From assembly GCA_035653295.1 (NCBI GenBank), contig DASRCB010000097.1, forward strand, positions 1-19,712: a DNA stretch of 19,712 nt. The letters are read 5' to 3'. Below the pieces are notes generated by a model. The model had not been told where the DNA came from and ran no database searches. It was given only the letters and a program-made list of their open reading frames with translations. The translations under genes were made by a program, and so were the position numbers. Below, in pieces: positions 7,114 to 14,957 of the stretch. Source of the DNA: DASRCB01 sp035653295 (GTDB lineage Bacteria; Acidobacteriota; Terriglobia; Bryobacterales; Bryobacteraceae). Every line of letters starts with the position of its first letter. Within the stretch, counting starts at the first letter, position 1.

Positions 7114-9561
7114 ATGGAAAAGCTCCGCGCCGATATTCGCTATGCGCTGCGCGCCGCCCGCCGTAATCCAGCGTTTACGGCCATCGCCATCGGCACGCTC
7201 GCGCTGGGCATCGGGGCGAACACGGCCATCTTCTCGGTGGTGAACAGCGTCCTGCTGGAGCCGCTGGCGTGGCGCGATCCAGGCCGGCTGGTCGCGCTTC
7301 AGGAAAACGTTCCGGAGATGAGCCATGTGTACCCCGCGCTTCCAGTGAACGTGATGCACTTCAACATCTGGCGCAGCCGTATGCACTCGTTCGAATCTGC
7401 GGCGATCATCGCGCCCATGAACCTGACCCTCACTGGCGCCGGTCCGGCCGAGCGGCTGAACGTCGCGCGCGTCTCCGCGGATCTCTTCCATGTGCTGGGC
7501 ATTGGCCCGCGTTTTGGCCGTTCCTTCTCCGCCGATGAGGACCAGCCCGGGCGCGATCGCGTGGCGGTGATTACCGACCAGCTCTGGCGCACCCGCTTCC
7601 ACGCCGATCCGGCGCTCCTCGGGCGAAAGATCATTCTCGATGACCAGCCCTTTGTCGTCATCGGCATTCTTCCGGCGGATTTCCATTTCCCAAAGAACGA
7701 CCAACTCGGGCAACTCGTCGGCCTCCCGCCACATGTCGACGTGTTCAAGCCCGCCGGCTTTACCAAAGACGAACTGGAGGTGATGGGCGACTTCGATTAC
7801 GGAGCCATCGCCCGGCTGCGTTCCGGTGTAAGCATCGATCAGGCCCGCGCGGAGATGAACGTGGTTCAGGCGCAGATCGCGAAATCGATAAAAGAGGACA
7901 AGATCGATCTGCGCGGCATCATCACGCCTCTGCATGAGGCCGTTGTCGGACATGCGCGACGCGGATTACTGCTGCTGCTCGGAGCGGTCGGCGCGGTGCT
8001 CCTCATGGTTTGCGTGAATCTCGCAAATCTGCTGCTGGCCCGCGCGACCGGACGCCGGCGCGAAGCGGGCATTCGCACCGCGCTGGGGGCCAGCCGCGCA
8101 AGGCTGATTCGCCAGGTGGTGACCGAAAATCTTCTGCTGGCGTTCGCCGGTGGCGCGCTCGGCATCGGACTGGCATTCGCCACCGTCCGGATTCTGGTGC
8201 ACAGCGCGCCCGTGGATCTGCCGCGCCTCGACGAAGTCGCGGTCGATGGACGCGTGCTCCTGTTTGCGATCCTCGTCGCCGTGCTCAGCGGGTTGCTGTT
8301 TGGAGTCGTCCCGGCGCTGCGGGTGAGCGCAGCCGACCCGCAGGAATCGCTTCAGGCCGGCGGCACGCGATCTGCCACGGATTCGCGCCGCGGCCTGCGT
8401 CTTCGCGACATGCTGGTCGCTGTCGAGGTCGGGCTCAGCGCTGTTCTTCTGATTACCGCCGGGCTGCTGATCCACAGTTTCACGCGTCTTCTCGCCGTCG
8501 ATAAGGGCTTCAACGTGGAGCGTGTTCTGACGGCGGATCTCAGCCTTTCCGATGCGGCGTATGGCGAGCGCGCGCGCCGCGAGCATTTCTACGAGGAAGT
8601 GGTCCGCAGGATCCGCGCCGTGCCCGGCGTTGCCTCCGCCGCGCTGGTTTCCAAAGTGCCCCTGGACGGCGACTCGTGGGGCGACGTGATCAGTAAAGCC
8701 GGCGACAATCGGCCCATGCCGGAGCGGCCCATGGGCAGCTTCCGCTTTCTCACGCCCGGCTACTTCGAAACGCTGGGAATTCGCATCATCGCCGGCCGCG
8801 CCTTCGAGGATCGCGATCACGGCCGGCCGCTCGCGCTGATCTCGGAAAAGGTCGCGCGCACCGTGTGGCCGGGCGAGAATCCCATCGGCCGTACCTTCAC
8901 TCGCGGGAATCCCGACGAAAAGCCTTTGGAGATCTGCGGAGTGGTCGCGGACACGCGCAGCCTGGATTTGCAGAAAGCGCCCGTGCTGATGGTCTACGTT
9001 CCCTACTGGGTTCGCAGCCGCGAGCAGGTTTCTCTCGTTGCACGTACCGCGGGAGATCCGCGCGCGGAAGAGTCGGCCCTGCGCGCGGCGGTATGGAGCG
9101 TCGATCGTTCCGTGCCGGTATCACAGATGCGCACGATGACGCAGGTGATGGACGAGTCCGTCGGCGGACGACGTTTCCAGATGCTGCTGATCGCTGTCTT
9201 CGCCGCGACGGCCCTGCTGCTGGCGAGCATCGGTATCTACGGGGTGCTGGCGTACTCCGTGGCGCGGCGAACCGGTGAGATCGGCATTCGCGTCGCACTG
9301 GGCGCGAGGCCGGCCGATCTGTGCGGGATGGTCCTGCGGCAGGGCCTGGCGCCGGTTGCCGCCGGACTCCTGGCGGGGCTCGCGGCCGCTCTGGCTGTGG
9401 GTCGCCTGCTGCACGCCCTGTTGTTCGATGTGAGCGCCGCCGACCCGGTGACCATCGTCACCGTGGTCGTGGTCCTCTTCGCGATTGCCGTGCTGGCGTG
9501 CATCGTGCCCGCCCGCCGCGCCATGCGCGTGGACCCCATGACGGCGCTGCGATTTGAATGA
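7114..9561 (+). CDS. ABC transporter permease, MacB/FtsX type, second tandem orphan permease
   Basis: An 815-residue paralogue of the preceding permease, in the same order: 'DIRYALRAARRNPAFTAIAI' (6-25), TM1 with 'LGIGANTAIFSVVNSVLL', periplasmic MacB_PCD-like domain (about 50-275), helices near 282-308, 332-356, 374-400 and 428-452, a second periplasmic domain, then C-terminal helices near 690-716, 740-768 and 777-803. It ends 'RVDPMTALRFE'. The coupling motifs 'RREAGIRTALGASRARLIRQV' and 'RTGEIGIRVALGARPADL' are intact. A 100-base gap separates it from the first permease, with no terminator or strong promoter I can see, so co-transcription is possible. The two proteins are clearly homologous but diverged in the periplasmic domains, which argues for an old duplication with different partners. 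It converges on the redoxin gene with a 25-base gap. No cognate ATPase is nearby. Confidence 0.95.
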   Translation: MEKLRADIRYALRAARRNPAFTAIAIGTLALGIGANTAIFSVVNSVLLEPLAWRDPGRLVALQENVPEMSHVYPALPVNVMHFNIWRSRMHSFESAAIIAPMNLTLTGAGPAERLNVARVSADLFHVLGIGPRFGRSFSADEDQPGRDRVAVITDQLWRTRFHADPALLGRKIILDDQPFVVIGILPADFHFPKNDQLGQLVGLPPHVDVFKPAGFTKDELEVMGDFDYGAIARLRSGVSIDQARAEMNVVQAQIAKSIKEDKIDLRGIITPLHEAVVGHARRGLLLLLGAVGAVLLMVCVNLANLLLARATGRRREAGIRTALGASRARLIRQVVTENLLLAFAGGALGIGLAFATVRILVHSAPVDLPRLDEVAVDGRVLLFAILVAVLSGLLFGVVPALRVSAADPQESLQAGGTRSATDSRRGLRLRDMLVAVEVGLSAVLLITAGLLIHSFTRLLAVDKGFNVERVLTADLSLSDAAYGERARREHFYEEVVRRIRAVPGVASAALVSKVPLDGDSWGDVISKAGDNRPMPERPMGSFRFLTPGYFETLGIRIIAGRAFEDRDHGRPLALISEKVARTVWPGENPIGRTFTRGNPDEKPLEICGVVADTRSLDLQKAPVLMVYVPYWVRSREQVSLVARTAGDPRAEESALRAAVWSVDRSVPVSQMRTMTQVMDESVGGRRFQMLLIAVFAATALLLASIGIYGVLAYSVARRTGEIGIRVALGARPADLCGMVLRQGLAPVAAGLLAGLAAALAVGRLLHALLFDVSAADPVTIVTVVVVLFAIAVLACIVPARRAMRVDPMTALRFE

Positions 9562-9586
9562 CCGAAGGCCAGGGACAACGCCCGCG

Positions 9587-10726
9587 CTAGCGGCTGTTCC
9601 AGTAAGCGTTCTGGCCCTTATAGTCGTCGTCCGGCAGATTTTTCAGAATGGTGCGGCGCACCTCGATCGGGGTAATAGCGCCCTGGTGCTTGTACAGCAC
9701 TTTGCCATCGGGCGCGATCAGCATCGTGTACGGGTCCGCCGCGTTCCACTCCGGATCGAAGGCGGCCGCATCGGCGTAAGTATCCGTTCCGCCGAACACA
9801 TAATTCGTCGTTGAGGCGTGCTGCTTCTGAAGGAACGCCAGCACGCCCTTCTGCTCGTCTTCGAAGTTGGTGGAGACGGTCACGATATCGAATGGCCGAT
9901 GGCGGTACATTCGGTACATCTTCTGGATATCCGGCATCTCCGCGGTGCAGGGGCCGCACCAGGTGGCCCAGAAGTTCACCAGCAGCAGCTTGCCCGTGGG
10001 ATTCTTGCGCAGTTGTTTCAACTGGTCCGCGCTGGCCACCTTCAGCGTCACCGGCTCGCTTTCGATTTCCTGCATCTCTTTCGCCTGACTGGCTTCCTTG
10101 TAGAGCCACTTCGTCGAGCAGCCGACCGTCGGCGTCTTTGCCACCGCGACCGGCTTGCCGGCGAGCACGGCGTCGATGGCGTTCCGCGCGTCAGCGACCT
10201 TCGCGTACGCTTCTCGCGGGCTGCTGTCCACCCTGCCCTCATAACGCAGGATGCGGTGGTCGTCGAACACGAACACATGCGGAGTCGCCACCGGGCCGTA
10301 TTTCCGCGCCGTGCTCTGCGTCTCGCCATCGTACAGGAACGGGAAGTTGAAATGCCGGTACTCGGCTCGGATCTTCATTTCCGGCAGCGAATCGCCAAGG
10401 TCGGTATAGCCCATCTCGTCGAGGCGAAGCGCCTTCGGGCTGTTGGGCTGGATGGCCACCAGCGTCAAACCCTTGTCTTTGTAGTCGGCCGCGAGCTTTT
10501 TGATGCGGCCCTCGTACAGCTGCGCAGTCGGGCAGTGCACGCAGGTGAAGACGATGACCAGCACTTTAGCGGAATCGTAATCGTGCAGGGAATGCGTCTT
10601 GCCGTCCACGCCAGGGAGCGTGAAATCGGGCGCCGGAGAGCCGATGGCCAGCGTCGGCGGGTGGTCCTCTTCGGCGAAGCCCAGTGAAGCGGTCAGCAGG
10701 AGAGCGACAGCAACTGCGGATCTCAT
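9587..10726 (-). CDS. Secreted tandem thioredoxin-fold protein (AhpC/TSA-like plus TlpA-like domain)
   Basis: A 379-residue protein from ATG 10726; the longer frame to 10789 adds 21 residues with no signal character. Signal peptide: 'MRSAVAVALLLTASLGFAEE'. Domain 1 (about 27-170) is AhpC/TSA-like: 'GSPAPDFTLPGVDGK' (29-43), 'FTCVHCPTAQ' with a CxxC pair C62/C65, and a cis-Pro region 'VATPHVFVFD' (P149). Domain 2 (about 225-365) is TlpA/ResA-like: 'LLLVNFWATWCGPC' with C257/C260, and 'ADPYTMLIAPDG' (329-341). A linker with a lone C203 joins them. Such proteins reduce or exchange thiols in the periplasm, for example in cytochrome c maturation. Two different CxxC active sites in one chain suggest internal electron relay, which is inference. 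It is divergent from the heme-binding sensor gene, which has a CxxCH that would need reduced thiols for heme attachment, a plausible functional link. No obvious Shine-Dalgarno. Confidence 0.92.
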   Translation of the reverse strand: MRSAVAVALLLTASLGFAEEDHPPTLAIGSPAPDFTLPGVDGKTHSLHDYDSAKVLVIVFTCVHCPTAQLYEGRIKKLAADYKDKGLTLVAIQPNSPKALRLDEMGYTDLGDSLPEMKIRAEYRHFNFPFLYDGETQSTARKYGPVATPHVFVFDDHRILRYEGRVDSSPREAYAKVADARNAIDAVLAGKPVAVAKTPTVGCSTKWLYKEASQAKEMQEIESEPVTLKVASADQLKQLRKNPTGKLLLVNFWATWCGPCTAEMPDIQKMYRMYRHRPFDIVTVSTNFEDEQKGVLAFLQKQHASTTNYVFGGTDTYADAAAFDPEWNAADPYTMLIAPDGKVLYKHQGAITPIEVRRTILKNLPDDDYKGQNAYWNSR

Positions 10727-10788
10727 AGCTGTATCTGTAGCACACGGGAGCCACGTTCTTACCTCTGGCGCTACTCTGGTAGAGCCCA
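10727..10788. promoter_or_regulatory. Divergent promoter region between redoxin and heme-sensor genes
   Basis: These 62 bases are the only non-coding DNA between two divergent starts, so both promoters probably lie here or just inside the genes. I see no convincing -35/-10 pair. TACTCT (10772-10777) on the plus strand and TACAGA on the minus strand are weak -10 candidates. GGTAGAG upstream of 10789 is a moderate ribosome site for the sensor gene. Confidence 0.35.
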
Positions 10789-11667
10789 ATGAAACTGCTG
10801 GCCAAAGTCAACCTCATTCTTATTCTGCTTTTCGGCGCCGGTCTCGGGCTGACCGAGTATTACTGGTACACGTTCCTCATGCGCAATGCGCGCGATCAGG
10901 TGCTCCAGCAGGCCGACCTCATGATGGAAAGCGCGATGGCGACTCGTCATTACACCACCGAAGAGATCAAGCCGCTGCTCGAGCGGCAACTCAAACGCAG
11001 CAACACCTTCGCGCCGCAGTCTGTCCCCGCACACGCGGCGGTGAAGACATTCGCGTTCCTGCGCGCCGGCAACTACTCCGATTACACTTACCGCGAGCCG
11101 ACGCTGAATCCCACCAATCCCGAGGACCGCGCGGTGGACTGGGAAGCGGACATCATTAACGAGTTCCGCAACCACCCGGGGCAGAAACGCATCACGGGCG
11201 AGCGCCAGACGCCGACCGGCACGTCGTTGTTCGTGGCCAGGCCGATTGTTGCCGCGCCGCCGTGTCTCGAGTGCCACAGCACGCCCGAGGTCGCGCCGAA
11301 GTCGATGATCGCGCTGTATGGCTCCGCCAACGGCTTCGGATGGCGTCCGAACGAGATCGTGGCGGCCAACGTGGTGTCCGTGCCGGAGTCCGTTCCGATA
11401 CAGCGCGCGAAGACCGCCTTCCAGCAGCTGTCGATCGAGATGGTGCTCATTTTCATCGGCACCCTCATCGCCGTAGACCTCGGACTTTACACTTTCGTAA
11501 TCCGTCCCGTGCGCCAGCTCAGCAGGTTTGCCGATCGCGTCAGCACCGGCGAGACGGACATGCCGGAGATTCCAGTGCGCGGCCGGGACGAGATCTCGAT
11601 GCTGACCGCGTCATTCAACCGCATGTACGTCAGCCTGCAAAAGGCGCTGCAGATGTTAGGGGAGTAG
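10789..11667 (+). CDS. DUF3365 (Tll0287-like) heme-binding membrane sensor with HAMP domain
   Basis: A 292-residue protein. TM1 is about 5-23 (VNLILILLFGAGLGL), TM2 about 216-237 (IEMVLIFIGTLIAVDLGLYTF), with a periplasmic domain between them. That domain matches the DUF3365 pattern: 'NTFAPQSVPAHAAVKTFAFL' (72-91), 'YREPTLNPTNPEDRA' (101-115), and 'PPCLECHS' (157-164), a c-type heme-binding CxxCH (C159, C162, H163). A HAMP linker follows (about 237-290, 'IRPVRQLSRFADRVSTGE' and 'RDEISMLTASFNRMY'). The chain then stops at 292: there is no kinase, cyclase or methyl-accepting output domain. Relatives are thought to sense redox state or small ligands through the heme, and some are fused to or encoded near Ser/Thr kinases. 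Here a kinase gene faces it end to end 30 bases away, so it may signal to that kinase; this is inference. Start ATG 10789 is clear. Confidence 0.92.
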   Translation: MKLLAKVNLILILLFGAGLGLTEYYWYTFLMRNARDQVLQQADLMMESAMATRHYTTEEIKPLLERQLKRSNTFAPQSVPAHAAVKTFAFLRAGNYSDYTYREPTLNPTNPEDRAVDWEADIINEFRNHPGQKRITGERQTPTGTSLFVARPIVAAPPCLECHSTPEVAPKSMIALYGSANGFGWRPNEIVAANVVSVPESVPIQRAKTAFQQLSIEMVLIFIGTLIAVDLGLYTFVIRPVRQLSRFADRVSTGETDMPEIPVRGRDEISMLTASFNRMYVSLQKALQMLGE

Positions 11668-11697
11668 GTCCGCCGCAGGCGCAGAGGTTAAAGCCGA

Positions 11698-12843
11698 TCA
11701 GCCGGGCCTGGTGGTTCCGGTGCGAATCCGTTTCGCGGCCGCGAGGAACTTAGCCCGGTCCTGAGGATTGCCGATCTCCGCGGCGACCTGATCCTGTAAC
11801 TGCGCGCGCGTGGCGCAGCGCGCGGCCGCCTTGCGCACCACGATTCTCGCGATCGGCCCAATGTACACGGCCAGCTCTTTCGCGATAGCGTCGATGGCGG
11901 GCTGATCGAGCGGCATTGCCTGGCGGTCGGCAGTGCCAGCGGCGGACGCAGGGACGGGCGTCGGCGGGGCGAACATGGTGCGTGTCATCGGACTCGGCGC
12001 CGCGGCGGCCGGCTCGGCGGGCACACGCTGCGCCGCGGCGCTGAAGGCAGCCAGGAAATCGGAGGCGGAGACAAACCGACTGGATGGGTCTTTCTCCAGC
12101 GCCTTCATCAGCACCGCCGACATCCCCTCCGGAACGCGCGGCTCCAGCTGCGATGGCGGAATCGGCACGGCATGAATATGCGCGGCCATGACGGCATAAT
12201 CACTATCGCCCTCGATGGGGCAGCGGCCGGTCATCATCTCGTAAAAGGTCACGCCCAGCGAATACACGTCGGAGCGCGCGTCCACCGGGCGCGCCTGCAC
12301 CTGCTCCGGCGACATGTAGTGCAGCGAGCCCATAACCATGCCCGTGCGCGTGAGCTTTTTCTCGGCGGCCACGCTGGCGATTCCGAAATCGAGCAGCTTG
12401 ACCACGCCCTGCGGCGTGATCATCATGTTCGATGGCTTGATGTCGCGGTGCACGACGCCCATGCCGTGCGCGTAGGCAACCGCGGAGAGCGTTTGCGTGG
12501 CATAGTCGATGCAGTCCGCCATCGGCAGGCGCCCGCGCCGCAGCACCTCAGGCAGCGCTGCCCCTTCCACGAACTCCATGACCATCAGCAGCTGATTGTT
12601 CATCCGAAACGCCGTGTGCAGGGCGGCGATATTGGGGTGCGCCAGGCGGGCCAGTACACGGATCTCCCGCAGGAAGCGCTCCTCCAGTTGCGGCTCCGCC
12701 TGGAGGTTTGGCAACAGCACCTTGAGCGCCTCGATGCGGTCCGACACGGTGTTGCGGACTTTATACACACTCCCCATGCCGCCCGCGCCGATCGGCCCCA
12801 GTACGTGATAATCGCCTAGAAGGGCTCCACTTTCGAATGCCAC
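11698..12843 (-). CDS. Soluble Hanks-type serine/threonine protein kinase
   Basis: 381 residues from GTG 12843. A TTG at 12861 would add six residues, but GAGG at 12852-12849 is well spaced for the GTG. The kinase domain (about 10-268) is complete: P-loop 'GAGGMG' (19-24), ATP-binding Lys in 'EALKVL' (K41), 'HRDIKPSN' (132-139, catalytic D134), 'DFG' (152-154), activation loop 'TRTGMVMGSLHYMSPEQ' (165-181) with phosphorylatable Thr165/Thr167, and 'DARSDVYSLG' (188-197). A Pro/Ala-rich linker (about 275-310) leads to a small helical C-terminal domain (about 311-375, 'AVYIGPIARIVVRKAAARCA') of a kind found at the end of other bacterial kinases. There is no transmembrane helix or extracellular sensor, so input must come from a partner. 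Its neighbour is the heme/HAMP protein that lacks an output domain, in convergent orientation with 30 bases between stops. Its 5' end overlaps the start of the hydrolase gene by 7 bases on opposite strands. Confidence 0.95.
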   Translation of the reverse strand: MAFESGALLGDYHVLGPIGAGGMGSVYKVRNTVSDRIEALKVLLPNLQAEPQLEERFLREIRVLARLAHPNIAALHTAFRMNNQLLMVMEFVEGAALPEVLRRGRLPMADCIDYATQTLSAVAYAHGMGVVHRDIKPSNMMITPQGVVKLLDFGIASVAAEKKLTRTGMVMGSLHYMSPEQVQARPVDARSDVYSLGVTFYEMMTGRCPIEGDSDYAVMAAHIHAVPIPPSQLEPRVPEGMSAVLMKALEKDPSSRFVSASDFLAAFSAAAQRVPAEPAAAAPSPMTRTMFAPPTPVPASAAGTADRQAMPLDQPAIDAIAKELAVYIGPIARIVVRKAAARCATRAQLQDQVAAEIGNPQDRAKFLAAAKRIRTGTTRPG

Positions 12844-14579
12844 GACTACCTCATCGTACAAGTATCGGCAGAATTGTTACAGCTCTGTTGCTCTCAGGCT
12901 CGGCGCTGGCGGCCGCGGCCATACCGGTCACGGTGGAGGGACTGCCGATAAAGATGCGCGACGGCGTCACTCTTCACGCCGACGTTTACCGCCCGGCCAT
13001 CGACGGCCGCTTCCCGGTTATCCTGGAGCGCACGCCATACGACAAGCGCAACAGCGCGCACTTCGCATTTCACGCGGCCGCGCAGGGCTACGTCGTCGTG
13101 ATCCAGGACGTGCGCGGCCGATACTCGTCGGAGGGCGAATGGTATCCGTTCCTTCATGAGTCGCAGGACGGATACGATACCGTGGAAGCCCTCGCCGCGC
13201 TGCCGTATTCCAATGGCAAGGTGGGCATGATGGGCGGCTCGTATGTGGGCGCAACACAGATGCTGGCCGCCATCGCGCACCCGCCACACCTGGCGGGGAT
13301 CTGCCCGGTGGTGACGGCCAGCAATTATCACGACGGCTGGACCTATCAGGGCGGCGCTTTCGAGCAGTGGTTTAACGAATCGTGGACGTCGGGCCTGGCC
13401 CAGGACACGCTGAACCGGCGCGTGCAGGCAAACACCGACGCGGTGAAGGGCATGTGGAAACTGCCCCTGTCCAATTACCCGCTGTTCAATTTGGAAGGGC
13501 TTCCCGACACCGCAACGCTGGCGCCGTATTTCCTCGACTGGCTGTCACACCGTGAATACGACGATTACTGGAAGCGGTGGTCCATCGAAGAACACTACGG
13601 TGACATCAACGTTCCCGTGCTGACCACCGCCGCCTGGTACGACATTTTCCAGGGCGGCTCGCTGCGGAACTACGAGGGTACGAAGCCGCGCGGCGGGCAT
13701 CTGCTGGTGGCCATCGGCGGACATGCCGGGGGCGGCCGGAAGATCGGCGACGTGGACTTCGGTCCGGCAGCAGCGGAGTTCGACGAAGATAAAGTGACGC
13801 TTGACTGGTACGACTACCTGTTCAAGGGAGTGCGCAACCAGTTCGCCGGCAAGCGGGTGCGCATCTTCGTCATGGGCCGGAACCAGTGGCGCGATGAAGA
13901 CGACTGGCCGCTGGCGCGCGCGAGCGAGACCCGTTATTACCTGCATTCCGGCGGACATGCGGCCTCGGTGCGCGGGGATGGGTCGCTGTCGGTCACGGCT
14001 CCCGGATCCGAGCCCAACGACCGCTACATGTACGACCCCGCGAATCCAGCCCCAACCATCGGCGGTCCTTTGTGCTGCGACGCGCACCACATGCCCCCTG
14101 GCCCTCGCGACCAAAGGCCGGTGGAGGCGCGTGACGACGTACTGGTCTACTCCACGCCGCCGTTCGACCGCGACACCGAGGTGACCGGTCCGGTGCGGCT
14201 GGAACTGTACGCCGCGTCCGCCGCCGTGGACACCGATTTCACCGCCAAGCTGGTGGACGTCTGGCCCAACGGGTTCGCGCAGAACCTGACGGAAGGCATC
14301 ATCCGCGCGCGCTACCGCGACTCGCAGGAGAAGCCGGAGCTGATGAACCCCGGTCAGGTGTACCGCTTCAATATCGACCTGTGGTCAACCAGCAACGTGT
14401 TCCTGAAGGGCCACAGGCTGCGGCTGGAGGTCAGCAGCAGCAATTTCCCGCGTTTCGATCGCAACCTGAACACCGGCGAGCCGGTCCCCGCCGGTGGGAT
14501 GATCACCGCGACGAATCTGGTGTATCACGACGCGCAGCATCCGTCGGCGCTGGTCGTGCCGGTCGTGGCGGGGCCGTGA
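12837..14579 (+). CDS. Secreted CocE/NonD-family serine hydrolase (peptidase S15 type)
   Basis: A 580-residue protein with a signal peptide ('RIVTALLLSGSALAAAA', 12-28). The alpha/beta-hydrolase domain (about 32-340) carries 'MRDGVTLHADVYRP' (40-53), 'DVRGRYSSEGEW' (91-102), the nucleophile elbow 'GGSYVG' (S135), 'AAWYDIFQGG' (catalytic Asp probably D269) and 'IGGHAGGG' (His H296), giving a full Ser-Asp-His triad. The C-terminal part (about 400-575) is the jelly-roll beta domain of X-Pro dipeptidyl-peptidase/CocE proteins ('TGPVRLELYAASAAVDTDF' and 'GHRLRLEVSSSNFPRFDRN'). Family members cleave esters, or dipeptides after proline, or cephalosporin-like amides; the substrate here is open, and export suggests an extracellular compound. 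Start ATG 12837 is the only good in-frame start, though without a strong ribosome site. Its first 7 bases overlap the kinase start on the other strand. Confidence 0.94.
   Translation: MPRLPHRTSIGRIVTALLLSGSALAAAAIPVTVEGLPIKMRDGVTLHADVYRPAIDGRFPVILERTPYDKRNSAHFAFHAAAQGYVVVIQDVRGRYSSEGEWYPFLHESQDGYDTVEALAALPYSNGKVGMMGGSYVGATQMLAAIAHPPHLAGICPVVTASNYHDGWTYQGGAFEQWFNESWTSGLAQDTLNRRVQANTDAVKGMWKLPLSNYPLFNLEGLPDTATLAPYFLDWLSHREYDDYWKRWSIEEHYGDINVPVLTTAAWYDIFQGGSLRNYEGTKPRGGHLLVAIGGHAGGGRKIGDVDFGPAAAEFDEDKVTLDWYDYLFKGVRNQFAGKRVRIFVMGRNQWRDEDDWPLARASETRYYLHSGGHAASVRGDGSLSVTAPGSEPNDRYMYDPANPAPTIGGPLCCDAHHMPPGPRDQRPVEARDDVLVYSTPPFDRDTEVTGPVRLELYAASAAVDTDFTAKLVDVWPNGFAQNLTEGIIRARYRDSQEKPELMNPGQVYRFNIDLWSTSNVFLKGHRLRLEVSSSNFPRFDRNLNTGEPVPAGGMITATNLVYHDAQHPSALVVPVVAGP
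12848..12853 (-). promoter_or_regulatory. Ribosome binding site deciding the kinase start
   Basis: On the minus strand GAGGT ends 4 bases before GTG 12843 and is the best Shine-Dalgarno match near the kinase start. It favours GTG 12843 over TTG 12861. The same bases encode residues near the start of the divergent hydrolase gene. Confidence 0.5.
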
Positions 14580-14675
14580 CGCCCGGAGTTGTCTGCCGCG
14601 TTGAGATTTGATCGCAACCTCCTGTGGGGTCCTTCTGTTCTCCATCAGGTCGCATTCTCCTGAAATGCCGACCGT

Positions 14676-14698
14676 GGTGTAAGCCTTTGGCTTGCACC
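14676..14698. repeat. Palindromic hairpin 1 of an extragenic repeat cluster
   Basis: GGTGTAAGCC (14676-14685) pairs with GGCTTGCACC (14689-14698) around a TTT loop, with one T/G wobble. It closely matches, in inverted orientation, the hairpin at 4514-4537. Confidence 0.65.
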
Positions 14699-14736
14699 CA
14701 GAGTTGGGATACTCTACTGAAAACGCCGATTGTGGA

Positions 14737-14773
14737 GCAGGCCTTTGGCCTGCACGTCGGGCTTTAGCCCGAC
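14737..14773. repeat. Palindromic hairpins 2 and 3 of the extragenic repeat cluster
   Basis: Two perfect hairpins lie two bases apart. GCAGGCC (14737-14743) pairs with GGCCTGC (14747-14753) around TTT. GTCGGGCT (14756-14763) pairs with AGCCCGAC (14766-14773) around TT. Hairpin 2 has the same layout as hairpin 1 (arm, TTT, arm), so the region looks like a tandem of related REP-type elements. I recall similar short palindromes between genes in acidobacterial genomes, but cannot check copy number here. Confidence 0.7.
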
Positions 14774-14957
14774 TCAAGGGGACAACCGGCCGCTCATCAT
14801 CCGCGCTGGTGTCTGCCTCCTCGGCAGGAGCGTTGACCAGTATCCCGGTAACCGGATCGGATGCACCGTCTGGCGCGAGGTCTCCAGGGATCCGACCATC
14901 ACCCGACATCCTTTTCGGTCCCATCCGAACGACGCTTTGACCCCGTATAGGCATACG

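Larger units (their letters stand above)
14580..14957. other. 378-base intergenic region with tandem palindromes
   Basis: No credible gene lies here. Short open frames across it translate to low-quality sequence, and the frame that continues into the next gene has no start better than ATG 14958. The recognisable content is the palindrome group at 14676-14773. The remaining sequence (14580-14675 and 14774-14957) shows no tRNA, riboswitch-like structure or strong terminator that I can see. The promoter for the gene at 14958 should lie in the last 100 bases, but I find no clear -35/-10 pair. Confidence 0.6.

Noticed and set aside
6823..7953. Minus-strand open frame of 376 codons across the permease junction
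   Set aside because: Spans the ends of two real genes, has shadow-type composition and no recognisable motif.
9818..10687. Plus-strand frame of 289 codons opposite the redoxin
   Set aside because: The minus strand encodes two complete thioredoxin-fold domains with CxxC sites; the plus frame has no such signal.
11668..11697. Terminator between the heme sensor and the kinase
   Set aside because: The 30-base gap has no convincing hairpin or T-tract on either strand.
14676..14773. CRISPR array
   Set aside because: The repeats are hairpins of different sequence with no regular spacers and no cas genes nearby.
14692..14940. Short open frame of 82 codons in the palindrome gap
   Set aside because: Its sequence is a translation of the palindromes and GC-rich spacer, with no ribosome site.
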